Assembly: GCF_013282805.1 (NCBI RefSeq)
Contig: NZ_CP054038.1
Span: forward strand, 1,116,001-1,180,000
DNA: 64,000 bases
DNA from: Microbacterium hominis
Lineage (GTDB): Bacteria; Actinomycetota; Actinomycetes; Actinomycetales; Microbacteriaceae
Reading direction: 5' to 3'
The first letter of the stretch is position 1. Each line of letters begins with the position of its first letter. Of the stretch, positions 54,126-63,132 are shown one piece after another. Under the pieces are notes generated by a model, which was given only the letters and a program-made list of their open reading frames with translations, had not been told where the DNA came from and did not search any database. A program made the translations under genes and the position numbers.

Positions 54126-55544
54126 GTGACCGTCAGGCTCTACGACACCAAGGCGCAGGCGTTGCGCGACTTCGTGCCGATCGACCCCGCGAATGTCACG
54201 ATCTACGTCTGCGGTCCGACGGTGCAGTCGGGCCCCCACATCGGGCACCTCCGCGGTGCGCTGAGCTTCGACATCCTCCGTCGATGGCTCTCCCACAGGT
54301 TCGGGCGCACGACCTTCGTGCGCAACGTGACCGACATCGACGACAAGGTGCTGGCCAACGCCTCCGACGACGAGCCCTGGTGGGCGCTCGCCTATCGCAT
54401 GGAGCTCGCCTTCACGCGCGCCTACGGCGCCGTCGGGATCCTTCCCCCGACGTACGAGCCGCGGGCCACGGCATCCATTCCGCAGATGCAGGAGATGGTG
54501 CAGCGGCTCATCGACGCAGGTCACGCCTACCCCGCGGACCCCGGGACGGATGCCGCCGGAGACGTCTACTTCGACGTGCGGTCGTGGGGGGACTACGGCT
54601 CGCTCACCAACCAGAGCATCGACGCGATGGAAGCGGCTGAGGACGCCGATCCGCGCGGAAAGCGGGACGCGCGGGACTTCGCGCTGTGGAAGGGCGCGAA
54701 GGCGGGTGAGCCGGCGTCGGCGACGTGGGACTCGCCGTGGGGGCCGGGCCGGCCGGGCTGGCACATCGAGTGCTCGGCGATGTCGCGCCGCTACCTCGGG
54801 GCCCAGTTCGACATCCACGGAGGCGGGCTCGACCTGCGGTTCCCGCATCACGAGAACGAGCTCGCCCAGTCGACGGCGGCGGGCGACGCGTTCGCGCGCT
54901 ACTGGGTGCACAACGGGCTGGTGACCGTCGGCGGGCAGAAGATGTCGAAGTCGCTGTTCAACTTCATCCTCGCCGACGACGTGCTCTCGGTCCGCGACCC
55001 GCTCACGGTGCGGTACGCCCTCGGGGCGGCGCACTACCGGTCGAGCCTGGACATCACCGAATCGACCTTCGACGAGGCCGACGCCGCACTCGATCGGATC
55101 CGGACGTTCCTCGAGCGGGCGGCGAGGGCCGATGGCCACCCGGGGCGGTACGCCGACGCGGAGCTGCCCGAGGCCTTCGCGGTCGCCATGGACGACGACC
55201 TGGGGGTTCCGCAGGCCCTCGCCGTCGTGCACGAGACCGTACGGGCGGGCAACGTCGCCCTCGACGCCGGCGACACCGACGCCGCCGCACGCGCGGCTGG
55301 ACAGGTCTCCGCGATGACGTCGGTGCTCGGGGTGAACCCGCTCGAGGCGCCGTGGACCACCGCAGACGGATCGGGCGCGGCATCCGCCCTCGACACGCTC
55401 GTGCAGACGATGATCGCCCAGCGCGCCGCGGCGCGGGCGGAGAAGGACTGGGCCGCGGCCGATCGCATCCGCGATGCGATCGCCGCGGCAGGGATCGCGC
55501 TGGAAGACAGCGCCGACGGAACACATTGGAGTCTCGATGGCTAA
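54126..55544 (+). CDS. cysS: Cysteinyl-tRNA synthetase
   Basis: Charges tRNA-Cys. The 472-residue protein shows CGPTVQSGPHIGHLRGAL (HIGH motif), WHIECSAM and HHENELAQS (zinc and active-site residues) and QKMSKSLFN (KMSKS motif). Length is normal. It overlaps the start of rlmB by eight bases. Confidence 0.97.
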   Translation: MTVRLYDTKAQALRDFVPIDPANVTIYVCGPTVQSGPHIGHLRGALSFDILRRWLSHRFGRTTFVRNVTDIDDKVLANASDDEPWWALAYRMELAFTRAYGAVGILPPTYEPRATASIPQMQEMVQRLIDAGHAYPADPGTDAAGDVYFDVRSWGDYGSLTNQSIDAMEAAEDADPRGKRDARDFALWKGAKAGEPASATWDSPWGPGRPGWHIECSAMSRRYLGAQFDIHGGGLDLRFPHHENELAQSTAAGDAFARYWVHNGLVTVGGQKMSKSLFNFILADDVLSVRDPLTVRYALGAAHYRSSLDITESTFDEADAALDRIRTFLERAARADGHPGRYADAELPEAFAVAMDDDLGVPQALAVVHETVRAGNVALDAGDTDAAARAAGQVSAMTSVLGVNPLEAPWTTADGSGAASALDTLVQTMIAQRAAARAEKDWAAADRIRDAIAAAGIALEDSADGTHWSLDG

Positions 55545-56538
55545 GCCAGGCCGCCCCGGAGCGGGCAACAGCAAGAAGAAGGGCCCCCAGAAGGGCACCG
55601 GCGGTCACAGCCGCAAGGCGCTCGAGGGCAAGGGCCCGACCCCCAAGGCCGAGGACCGCGCCTGGCACGTCGCCGGAAAGCGCAAGGCGGCTCAGGAGCG
55701 CTATGCCGCCGCGGGCGGAAAGGGCAAGCCGGGTCAGAAGCCGCAGGGCGGAAGCTCGAGCCGCGGTCCGCGCGCGAAGGCGAGCGACGACACCGAGACG
55801 GTCACCGGGCGCAACAGCGTGCTGGAGGCGCTGCGGGCGAAGATCCCCGCGACGGCGTTCTACATCGCGCAGCGCGTGGAGATGGACGATCGCGTCAAGG
55901 AGATGCTGTCGATCGCGACCAACCGCGACATCCCGGTGCTCGAGGTCACCCGTCAGGAACTCGACCGCATGGCCGGCTTCGACGGCGTGCACCAGGGCGT
56001 GGCGCTGAAGGTGCCGCCCTACGAGTACGCCCACCCGCAGGATCTCCTGGAGAAGGTTGTCGACAGCGGCCAGACGCCGCTGCTGGTCGCCCTCGACGGC
56101 ATCACCGACCCCCGCAACCTCGGCGCGATCATCCGCTCGACGGCTGCCTTCGGCGGGCAGGGCATCATCCTGCCGCAGCGTCGCTCGGCCGGTGTGAACT
56201 CGGCGGCCTGGAAGACCAGCGCCGGCGCGGCGGCGCGCGTGCCGGTCGCGATGGCCGCGAACCTCACCACCACGCTCAAGGAGTTCAAGAAGCAGGGCGT
56301 GTTCGTGCTCGGCCTGGACGGCGGCGGCGACGTGTCGCTGCCCGCGCTGGAGCTGGCCGACCGCCCCGTCGTCATCGTCGTGGGCTCGGAGGGCAAGGGG
56401 CTTTCGCGTCTGGTCACCGAGACGTGCGACCAGATCGTCTCGATCCCCATCTCCGCCGCCACCGAGTCGCTCAACGCCGGCATCGCCGCATCGGTGGCTC
56501 TCTATCAGGTCGCCACCCTCCGCGCAGAAGGAGCATGA
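55537..56538 (+). CDS. rlmB: 23S rRNA 2'-O-methyltransferase RlmB (SpoU/TrmH)
   Basis: Methylates a ribose in 23S rRNA. About 85 N-terminal residues are Lys/Gly/Pro rich and disordered (PGRPGAGNSKKKGPQKGTGG), then a substrate-binding domain (TVTGRNSVLEALRAK), then the knotted SPOUT domain: DGITDPRNLGAIIRSTAAFG, VVGSEGKGLSRLV and IPISAATESLNAGIAASV. GGAG before ATG 55537 and overlap with cysS suggest coupling. Confidence 0.95.
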   Translation: MAKPGRPGAGNSKKKGPQKGTGGHSRKALEGKGPTPKAEDRAWHVAGKRKAAQERYAAAGGKGKPGQKPQGGSSSRGPRAKASDDTETVTGRNSVLEALRAKIPATAFYIAQRVEMDDRVKEMLSIATNRDIPVLEVTRQELDRMAGFDGVHQGVALKVPPYEYAHPQDLLEKVVDSGQTPLLVALDGITDPRNLGAIIRSTAAFGGQGIILPQRRSAGVNSAAWKTSAGAAARVPVAMAANLTTTLKEFKKQGVFVLGLDGGGDVSLPALELADRPVVIVVGSEGKGLSRLVTETCDQIVSIPISAATESLNAGIAASVALYQVATLRAEGA

Positions 56539-56539
56539 C

Positions 56540-57181
56540 ATGACCCGCATCGCCGTCATCGGAGGCAACGGCTACGCCGGACACCACATCGTCGCCGAGG
56601 CCGTGGGCCGCGGGCACACGGTGGTCTCGGTGGGTCGCCGGCTGCCGTCGGAGCGCGTCGAGGGCACGACCTACCTGGTCGGCTCGCTGCTGGCGCCCTC
56701 GGACCTGGCCGCGCGACTGGACGGCGTCGAGGTCGTCGTCGCGGCTGTGCCCGCCCGCGGCGACATGGTGGGCAAGGTCCGCTCGAACGTCGCGACGCTG
56801 ATCGCGGAGCTGCCGACCGAGGTGCGCATCGGCGTGATCGGCGGAGCGGGCGGCAGCCTCATCGCGCCCGGCGGTGAGCGCCTGGTCGACCAGCCGTCGT
56901 TCACCGACGAGTACAAGCCGGAGGCGCTCGAGGCGATCGGCATCCTCGAGGACCTGCAGGACTCCGACGGAGGGCACGACTGGTTCTACGTCCACCCGGC
57001 GGGCGGCTTCGGCGCGTGGAACCCGGGCGAGCGCACCGGCACCTACCGCGACGGTGGAGACGTGCTGGTCACCGACGCCGACGGCGAGTCCTTCATCTCG
57101 GGTCCGGACCTGGCCGTCGCGGTCGTCGATGAGATCGAGAACCCGCGACACTCCCGGCAGCGCTTCACCGTCGGGTACTGA
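56540..57181 (+). CDS. NAD(P)-binding atypical SDR / NmrA-like protein
   Basis: A 213-residue Rossmann-fold protein. The dinucleotide loop is VIGGNGYAGHHIVAEAVGRG and the second strand ends in VGRRLP. IGVIGGAGGSLI lies where atypical SDRs often have a Tyr; a YxxxK motif is not seen, so it may bind NAD(P)H without being a standard dehydrogenase. AAGGAG precedes ATG 56540. It follows rlmB closely and may be in the cysS operon. Confidence 0.85.
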   Translation: MTRIAVIGGNGYAGHHIVAEAVGRGHTVVSVGRRLPSERVEGTTYLVGSLLAPSDLAARLDGVEVVVAAVPARGDMVGKVRSNVATLIAELPTEVRIGVIGGAGGSLIAPGGERLVDQPSFTDEYKPEALEAIGILEDLQDSDGGHDWFYVHPAGGFGAWNPGERTGTYRDGGDVLVTDADGESFISGPDLAVAVVDEIENPRHSRQRFTVGY

Positions 57182-57228
57182 GGTCGGGCGGGTCGAGTTC
57201 GCGGGACGGCCGCGGCCCGAGCCCGCAC

Positions 57229-58536
57229 TCAGACGAGGTCGCGCCAGTCGATCCCGTCGTCTTCGTCGGCATCGATCGGCACCGGCGAGGTGATGACGCT
57301 CAGCGACACCGTCTCGGTGGGCGGCCCCATCAGGGTCGCCTCGTCGCGGCGGTGCCGCAGCACCTCGTCGACGTAGCTCGTCAGGGTCTCGGCCAGCGGC
57401 ACGGAGCGTCCGCGCGACTGGGACATGTACCAGCGGTGCTCGAGCACCTGGTGATACACCTCGGCGGGCTCGAGCTTGGCGCGCAGATCCCACGGGATCG
57501 CCTTCACGACGGGCTCGAACACGCGGGTGAGCCACTCGTGCGCGACCATTTCCTCGTCGTCGCCCAGGCGTGAGATGCGCGCGCGGAACTCGTCGAGGTC
57601 GTTGAGCAGGCGCCGTGCCTGGTTCTCCTCGACGTCCAGCCCGGTCAGCCGCAGCAACCGTCGCTGGTGGTGGCCGGCATCCACGACCTTGGGCTGGATC
57701 GAGACGCGCGTGCCGTTGCTGATCGTCTGGATCGACATCTCGTCGATGTCGAAACCGAGGTCGTTGAGGCGCTGGACGCGCTCGGTGATGCGCCACGACT
57801 CGTCGGCGCGGAAGGTCTCGCGGTCGGTGAGCGCGGCCCACAGCGCCCGGTACGACGACACGATGCCGTCGGCGATGGCGATCGCATCGACCCCGCCCTC
57901 GAGGCGTCCGCCCGCTTCGAGGTCCATGATCTCGCCCGCGATGTTCGTGCGGGCCACGTCGAGGTCGTGCTCCCGCTGGCCGGGAGTCAGCCCCGCCTCG
58001 TGGAGCTCGCCGGTCTCGGCGTCGACCAGATAGGCGGCGAAGGCGCCGGCATCGCGGCGGAAGAGCGTGTTCGACAGCGACACGTCGCCCCAGAAGAAGC
58101 CCACGTTGTGCAGGCGCACCAGCAGCAGCGCGAGCGCGTCGACCAGTCGCGTGGCGGTGTCGGGCCGCAGCACCTGCGTGAACAGGGCGCGGTAGGGGAG
58201 CGAGAACCGCAGGTGCGCCGTGACCAGCGCTGCCGGCAGCGCCTCGCCGTTCGCGTCGGTGCGGCCGGCGATGACCGCGACCCGCTCGACGCAGGGCGCG
58301 TCCAGGCGGGAGAGGTTCCCGAGCATGTCGTACTCTCGCCGGGCCATTTCGGCCGTCGTCTCCTTGATGGCGACGACCCGTCCCGACAGGTTGGCGAAGC
58401 GCACGAGATGGCGCGAGATGCCCTTGGGGAGATAGACGATGCGATCCGACGGCCACTCGGCCAGGGGTGTCGCCCACGGGAGTGTCAGCAGGGCGGGATC
58501 GACGCTGCGCGCCGTGATGCTCAGAGCGTCCGACAT
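57229..58536 (-). CDS. DUF4032 protein with a kinase-like fold
   Basis: A 435-residue cytoplasmic protein. The N-terminal half looks like a lipopolysaccharide-kinase-type fold: VVAIKETTAEMARREYDML (Lys and Glu), then FFWGDVSLSNTLFRRDAGAFAAYLVDAETGE (catalytic Asp, Asn, and a second Asp). The C-terminal half (about 220-435) is the DUF4032 domain with LDEFRARISRLGDDEEMVAHEWLTRVFEP. Substrate unknown. The gene stands alone on this strand. Confidence 0.8.
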   Translation of the reverse strand: MSDALSITARSVDPALLTLPWATPLAEWPSDRIVYLPKGISRHLVRFANLSGRVVAIKETTAEMARREYDMLGNLSRLDAPCVERVAVIAGRTDANGEALPAALVTAHLRFSLPYRALFTQVLRPDTATRLVDALALLLVRLHNVGFFWGDVSLSNTLFRRDAGAFAAYLVDAETGELHEAGLTPGQREHDLDVARTNIAGEIMDLEAGGRLEGGVDAIAIADGIVSSYRALWAALTDRETFRADESWRITERVQRLNDLGFDIDEMSIQTISNGTRVSIQPKVVDAGHHQRRLLRLTGLDVEENQARRLLNDLDEFRARISRLGDDEEMVAHEWLTRVFEPVVKAIPWDLRAKLEPAEVYHQVLEHRWYMSQSRGRSVPLAETLTSYVDEVLRHRRDEATLMGPPTETVSLSVITSPVPIDADEDDGIDWRDLV

Positions 58537-58555
58537 GGAACCCCCGGGGTGATGC

Positions 58556-58595
58556 GCAACGGCGCGGGGGGAGGAACTCCCGCCCGCGCCGTTGC
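58556..58595 (-). terminator. Terminator between ugpC-like gene and DUF4032 gene
   Basis: A 13-bp GC-rich stem (58556-58568 with 58583-58595) around a 14-base loop, downstream of the ABC ATPase stop. Confidence 0.65.
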
Positions 58596-58608
58596 CGATG
58601 CGATGTGC

Positions 58609-59712
<1,104 letters not shown>

Positions 59713-59963
59713 GGTTCTCTTCTCCTTCACCGGCAGGTACGTGCCGGACGATCCGTAGTGATGGATGAGCGGGGGCTATCCCGCACGCCCGCCGTCGGGC
59801 GCTACCACAGTATGGCACGGACCGGCGCCCACCCCCGACGATACGGCTGGCATGGAGAGTCCGTCTGGGCATTTCCCAGACTGCCTGACTAGTCTCCTTC
59901 CCAGTGCGTCGCCCCCGGCGCCTCCCGCCGGATCACCGGCCCCACACCGTCCCGAGAGGTCCC

Positions 59964-60923
59964 ATGTCGAGCGACGAGTCATCGAACGCGTCTGGCCCGA
60001 GCGAGCGCCGCGGCGCCGTGCGCGAGAAGGCGCTGCAGGTGCAGGCGCGCCAGAAGCGAGCCCGCGCGATCCGCACCGCGACCCTGGCCACCACGCTGGT
60101 GGCGCTGGTCACGGTCGGTGCGGTCGTGGTGACGTGGGCCGTCTCATCCTCGGCATCCAAGCCCCTCCTGAGCCCCGCGAACGTCACCGACGACGGATTC
60201 GCCGTGACCGCGCTGACCGGGGTCGCCCTCGCCAGCGAAGGCTCGGGCTCGCAGGCCGACGTCGCCGCCACCGCGACCGCCACCCCGACGCCGACCGCCA
60301 CGGCGTCTCCCAGCCCGACCGCGGAGCGCGCGAGCGTCGACATCCGCGTGTACGTCGACTACCTGTCGACCGGCTCCCGCGACTTCCAGCTCGCCAACGT
60401 GCAGCAGCTGTCGAAGTGGGTCAGCCAGGATGCCGCGACCCTGACCTACTACCCGGTGGCGATGCTCACCTCGAAGTCGAACGGCACGAAGTACTCGCAG
60501 CGCGCCGCCAGCGCCGCCGCGTGCGTGGCGACCCACTCGCCGGACTCGTTCTTCGCGTACAACAACGAGCTGCTCACCAACCAGCCCGAGGTCGACTCGG
60601 ACGGGTACACCGATCAGGAGCTGGCCGACCTCGCCCAGGCGCGCGGCGCGACCTCGCCGAAGGTCGTGCGGGAGTGCATCGAAGAGCACGACTACATGTC
60701 GTGGGCCCGCTCCGCGACCCAGCGCGCGCTCGACGGCCTCCCCGGCACCGACGACCTCGCCCTGACCGGCACGCCCACCGTCCTGGTCAACGGCACGCCG
60801 TACGTCGGCGCGCTCGACGACCCCAAGGAGTTCGCGCAGTTCGTGCTCACGATCGCCAGCGACGCCTACTACAAGGCGACCCCCTCGCCGTCGCCGAGCA
60901 CGACGCCCAGCGCCACTCCGTGA
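59964..60923 (+). CDS. Membrane-anchored thioredoxin-fold (DsbA-like) protein lacking CxxC
   Basis: A 319-residue protein. A cytoplasmic basic start (REKALQVQARQKRARAIRTAT) is followed by one membrane helix (about 39-60) and a Thr/Pro/Ser-rich linker. The DsbA-like fold begins at about residue 125. At the place of the active site (DYxCPxC) it reads DYLSTGS, with Ser135 and Ser138 instead of the two Cys. The cis-Pro loop is TGTPTVLVNG. The two remaining Cys lie elsewhere. It may be a chaperone or binding protein, not an oxidoreductase. ATG 59964 is preceded by GAGAGG; a possible -10 is TAGTCT at 59890-59895. Confidence 0.8.
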   Translation: MSSDESSNASGPSERRGAVREKALQVQARQKRARAIRTATLATTLVALVTVGAVVVTWAVSSSASKPLLSPANVTDDGFAVTALTGVALASEGSGSQADVAATATATPTPTATASPSPTAERASVDIRVYVDYLSTGSRDFQLANVQQLSKWVSQDAATLTYYPVAMLTSKSNGTKYSQRAASAAACVATHSPDSFFAYNNELLTNQPEVDSDGYTDQELADLAQARGATSPKVVRECIEEHDYMSWARSATQRALDGLPGTDDLALTGTPTVLVNGTPYVGALDDPKEFAQFVLTIASDAYYKATPSPSPSTTPSATP

Positions 60924-60961
60924 CCGGTCCGCCCTCGGCCTCGAGGGCCGCGCGGCGCCGG

Positions 60962-60967
60962 TAGACT
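60962..60967 (+). promoter_or_regulatory. TAGACT -10 box of tRNA-Thr(TGT)
   Basis: TAGACT ends nine bases before the tRNA 5' end, matching the tRNA-Lys promoter. Confidence 0.5.
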
Positions 60968-60976
60968 GGGCCTCCT

Positions 60977-61052
60977 GCCGACTTGGCGCAATTGGTAGCG
61001 CACCTAACTTGTAATTAGGGGGTTACGGGTTCGAGTCCCGTAGTCGGCTCCA
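60977..61052 (+). tRNA. tRNA-Thr (anticodon TGT)
   Basis: Cloverleaf with encoded CCA. Acceptor stem 60977-60983 pairs with 61042-61048. The anticodon stem is CCTAA/TTAGG with loop CTTGTAA, anticodon TGT for codon ACA. The A of CCA (61052) is also the A of the next gene's ATG. Confidence 0.96.
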
Positions 61053-62002
61053 TGGAGCCACCGCATCGTCTTCCCGCGTGGGTCGCCCTCGCCGGGGCCG
61101 GCGTGGTCGGCGCGCTGACGGCGCTGCAGGCGCGGGTGAACGGTCAGCTCGGACTGCGCCTCGACGACGGACTGACCGCGGCCGCCGTCTCGTTCGCATC
61201 GGGCCTCGCGATCCTCGTCGTGCTGTCGGCCGTCGTGCCCTCAGGGCGCCGCGGATGGCGCGCGCTGTCCGACGGCGTGCGCGCCCGGGCCATTCCGTGG
61301 TGGATGCTGGCGGGCGGCGCCGCCGGCGCCCTCACTGTCGCGACCCAGGGCGTGGCCGTGGGCATCATCGGCGTCTCGCTGTTCACCGTCGGCGTGGTGG
61401 CCGGACAGACCGTGTGCGGGCTGGTCCTGGATCGGGTGGGCTACGGCCCGGCGGGAGTGGTGGCGGTGACGCTGCCCCGCGTGGCGGGCGGCGCGCTGGC
61501 GCTCGGCGCGGTGGCCATCGCCCTCGTCGGCGACGGGGTCGCCGCTGTTCCCTGGTGGATGCTCGTGCTGCCGTTCCTCGCCGGCGTCGGCATCGCGTGG
61601 CAGCAGGCCACCAACGGCCGGCTCCGCCAGCGCGTGGGGACGCCGCTGACGGCGACGCTGGTCAACTTCGCGGGCGGAACGCTCATCCTCGTCGCCGCGG
61701 CCGCCATCGGCGTGGCCACCGGCGGCGCGCCGCGCGCCTTCCCGGGCGAATGGTGGATCTACACCGGCGGCGCGATCGGCGTGGTGTACATCTTCCTCTC
61801 GGCGGCCATCGTGCCGTACACGGGCGTGCTGCTGTTCGGGCTGGGCGCGGTGGTCGGCCAGCTCGTGAGCTCGGTGATCCTCGACGCGCTGTGGCCGGCG
61901 CCGTCGAGTCCCGGGATGTGGCAGGAACTGGCGATGGTCGCCGTCGCGCTGCTGTCGGTGGTCGTGGCCGCGGCTCCGTGGTCGCGTCGCGCTGCGGCGT
62001 GA
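61052..62002 (+). CDS. DMT-family (YdcZ/DUF606-type) membrane transporter
   Basis: A 316-residue protein with about ten membrane helices in two repeats of the same motif: ALTALQARVNGQLGLRL in the first half and GIAWQQATNGRLRQRVGTPLTATLVNFAGGT in the second, the pattern of the YdcZ/DUF606 group. The ATG shares its first base with the tRNA-Thr CCA end, so a single precursor RNA likely carries tRNA and mRNA. Other in-frame starts lie inside helix 1. Confidence 0.85.
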   Translation: MEPPHRLPAWVALAGAGVVGALTALQARVNGQLGLRLDDGLTAAAVSFASGLAILVVLSAVVPSGRRGWRALSDGVRARAIPWWMLAGGAAGALTVATQGVAVGIIGVSLFTVGVVAGQTVCGLVLDRVGYGPAGVVAVTLPRVAGGALALGAVAIALVGDGVAAVPWWMLVLPFLAGVGIAWQQATNGRLRQRVGTPLTATLVNFAGGTLILVAAAAIGVATGGAPRAFPGEWWIYTGGAIGVVYIFLSAAIVPYTGVLLFGLGAVVGQLVSSVILDALWPAPSSPGMWQELAMVAVALLSVVVAAAPWSRRAAA

Positions 62003-62039
62003 GGGCCGCTTCCTGCGTCGCGCGCCCCGCGGCGCCGGA

Positions 62040-62642
62040 CTACTTCTTCTTGCTCTTCTTGCTCTTCTTGGACTTCTTGCCCTGCTTCGCGGCGGCGGAG
62101 CCGTGGGCGCCCGGCATGCGCGAGAGGTGGCGGGCGGCATCCACCGGCTTTCGGCGGCCAGGGCGGCCCGATGGCTTGCCGCCGACGTACAGCCAGCCCA
62201 GCAGTTCCTCGTCCGCACCGAGCCCGTGGGCCTTGGCGACCGCCTTGGAGCGCGTGTAGTGGCCGGTGCGCCACAGCACGCCCCACCCCGCCTCGTCGAG
62301 CAGGAGGCTGAGCGCGTGGGCGACGCCGGAGGCGACGGCCTCCTGCTCCCAGCGCGGCACCTTGCCGCTCTTGCGGTAGCTGGCGACGACAGCGATGAGC
62401 AGAGGTGCCCGCTGCGGCTTGGACGACACGCCCTTCTCGCCCTCGGCCTTCGCGATCGCGCGACCGAGCGTCTCCCGGTCGCTGCCGCGCAGTTCGATCA
62501 GGCGCCACGGTCGCAGCGAGGAGTGGTCGGCGACCCGCCCCGCGGCGGCGACGAGCTCGAGCAGCTCCGCGTGCGTGGGGGCGGCCTCGGTCACCTTCGA
62601 CCACGAGCGGCGGGACCGCATCGCCTCGAGGGCGCTGCTCAC
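62040..62642 (-). CDS. Nitroreductase-family protein with Lys-rich tail
   Basis: A 200-residue FMN-binding nitroreductase fold: MRSRRSWSKV at the N terminus, SSLRPWRLIELRG, and a C-terminal GLGADEELLGWLYVGGKP. It is small for the family. The end is a Lys-Ser repeat tail (KKSKKSKKSKKK). GTG 62642 overlaps the msrB stop (GTGA), so the two are co-translated, which suggests a redox-repair theme. Confidence 0.85.
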   Translation of the reverse strand: MSSALEAMRSRRSWSKVTEAAPTHAELLELVAAAGRVADHSSLRPWRLIELRGSDRETLGRAIAKAEGEKGVSSKPQRAPLLIAVVASYRKSGKVPRWEQEAVASGVAHALSLLLDEAGWGVLWRTGHYTRSKAVAKAHGLGADEELLGWLYVGGKPSGRPGRRKPVDAARHLSRMPGAHGSAAAKQGKKSKKSKKSKKK

Positions 62643-63046
62643 TCGCCGGACTCCGGCGTGAAGTCGAGGGAGAGCGAGTTCATGCAGTAGCGGTCGCCGG
62701 TGGGCGTGCCGAAGCCGTCGGGGAAGACGTGTCCGAGGTGCGACCCGCAGTTCGCGCAGCGCACCTCGGTGCGCACCATGCCGTGGCTGCGGTCCTCGAT
62801 GAGCTCCACGGCCTCGGGACGGATCGACTCGTAGAAGCTCGGCCACCCGCAGTGCGAATCGAACTTCGTGCCGCTCTGGAACAGCTCGGTCCCGCACGCC
62901 GCGCACGTGTAGAGGCCGGCGCGGTTCTCGTCGAGCAGTTCACCGGTCCAGGGGCGCTCGGTGCCCGCCTCGCGAAGCACGGCGAACTGCGCCGGAGTCA
63001 GCTCCTCGCGCCACTGCTCGTCGCTCTTGTCCACGGCATATGTCAT
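62639..63046 (-). CDS. msrB: Methionine-R-sulfoxide reductase B
   Basis: Repairs methionine-R-sulfoxide. The 135-residue protein has the zinc pairs Cys48/Cys51 and Cys97/Cys100, the HCGWPSF region with Cys66, and the catalytic Cys121 in RYCMNS. AAGGAG precedes ATG 63046 by seven bases. It is translated with the nitroreductase. Confidence 0.96.
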   Translation of the reverse strand: MTYAVDKSDEQWREELTPAQFAVLREAGTERPWTGELLDENRAGLYTCAACGTELFQSGTKFDSHCGWPSFYESIRPEAVELIEDRSHGMVRTEVRCANCGSHLGHVFPDGFGTPTGDRYCMNSLSLDFTPESGE

Positions 63047-63132
63047 GACTTCTCCTTACGACCACTCCATTCAACCTCAGCCGCACCCGCTGCGGGCCCG
63101 CCAGGCTGGGCAACGCCCGCGAGAATGGGCGG

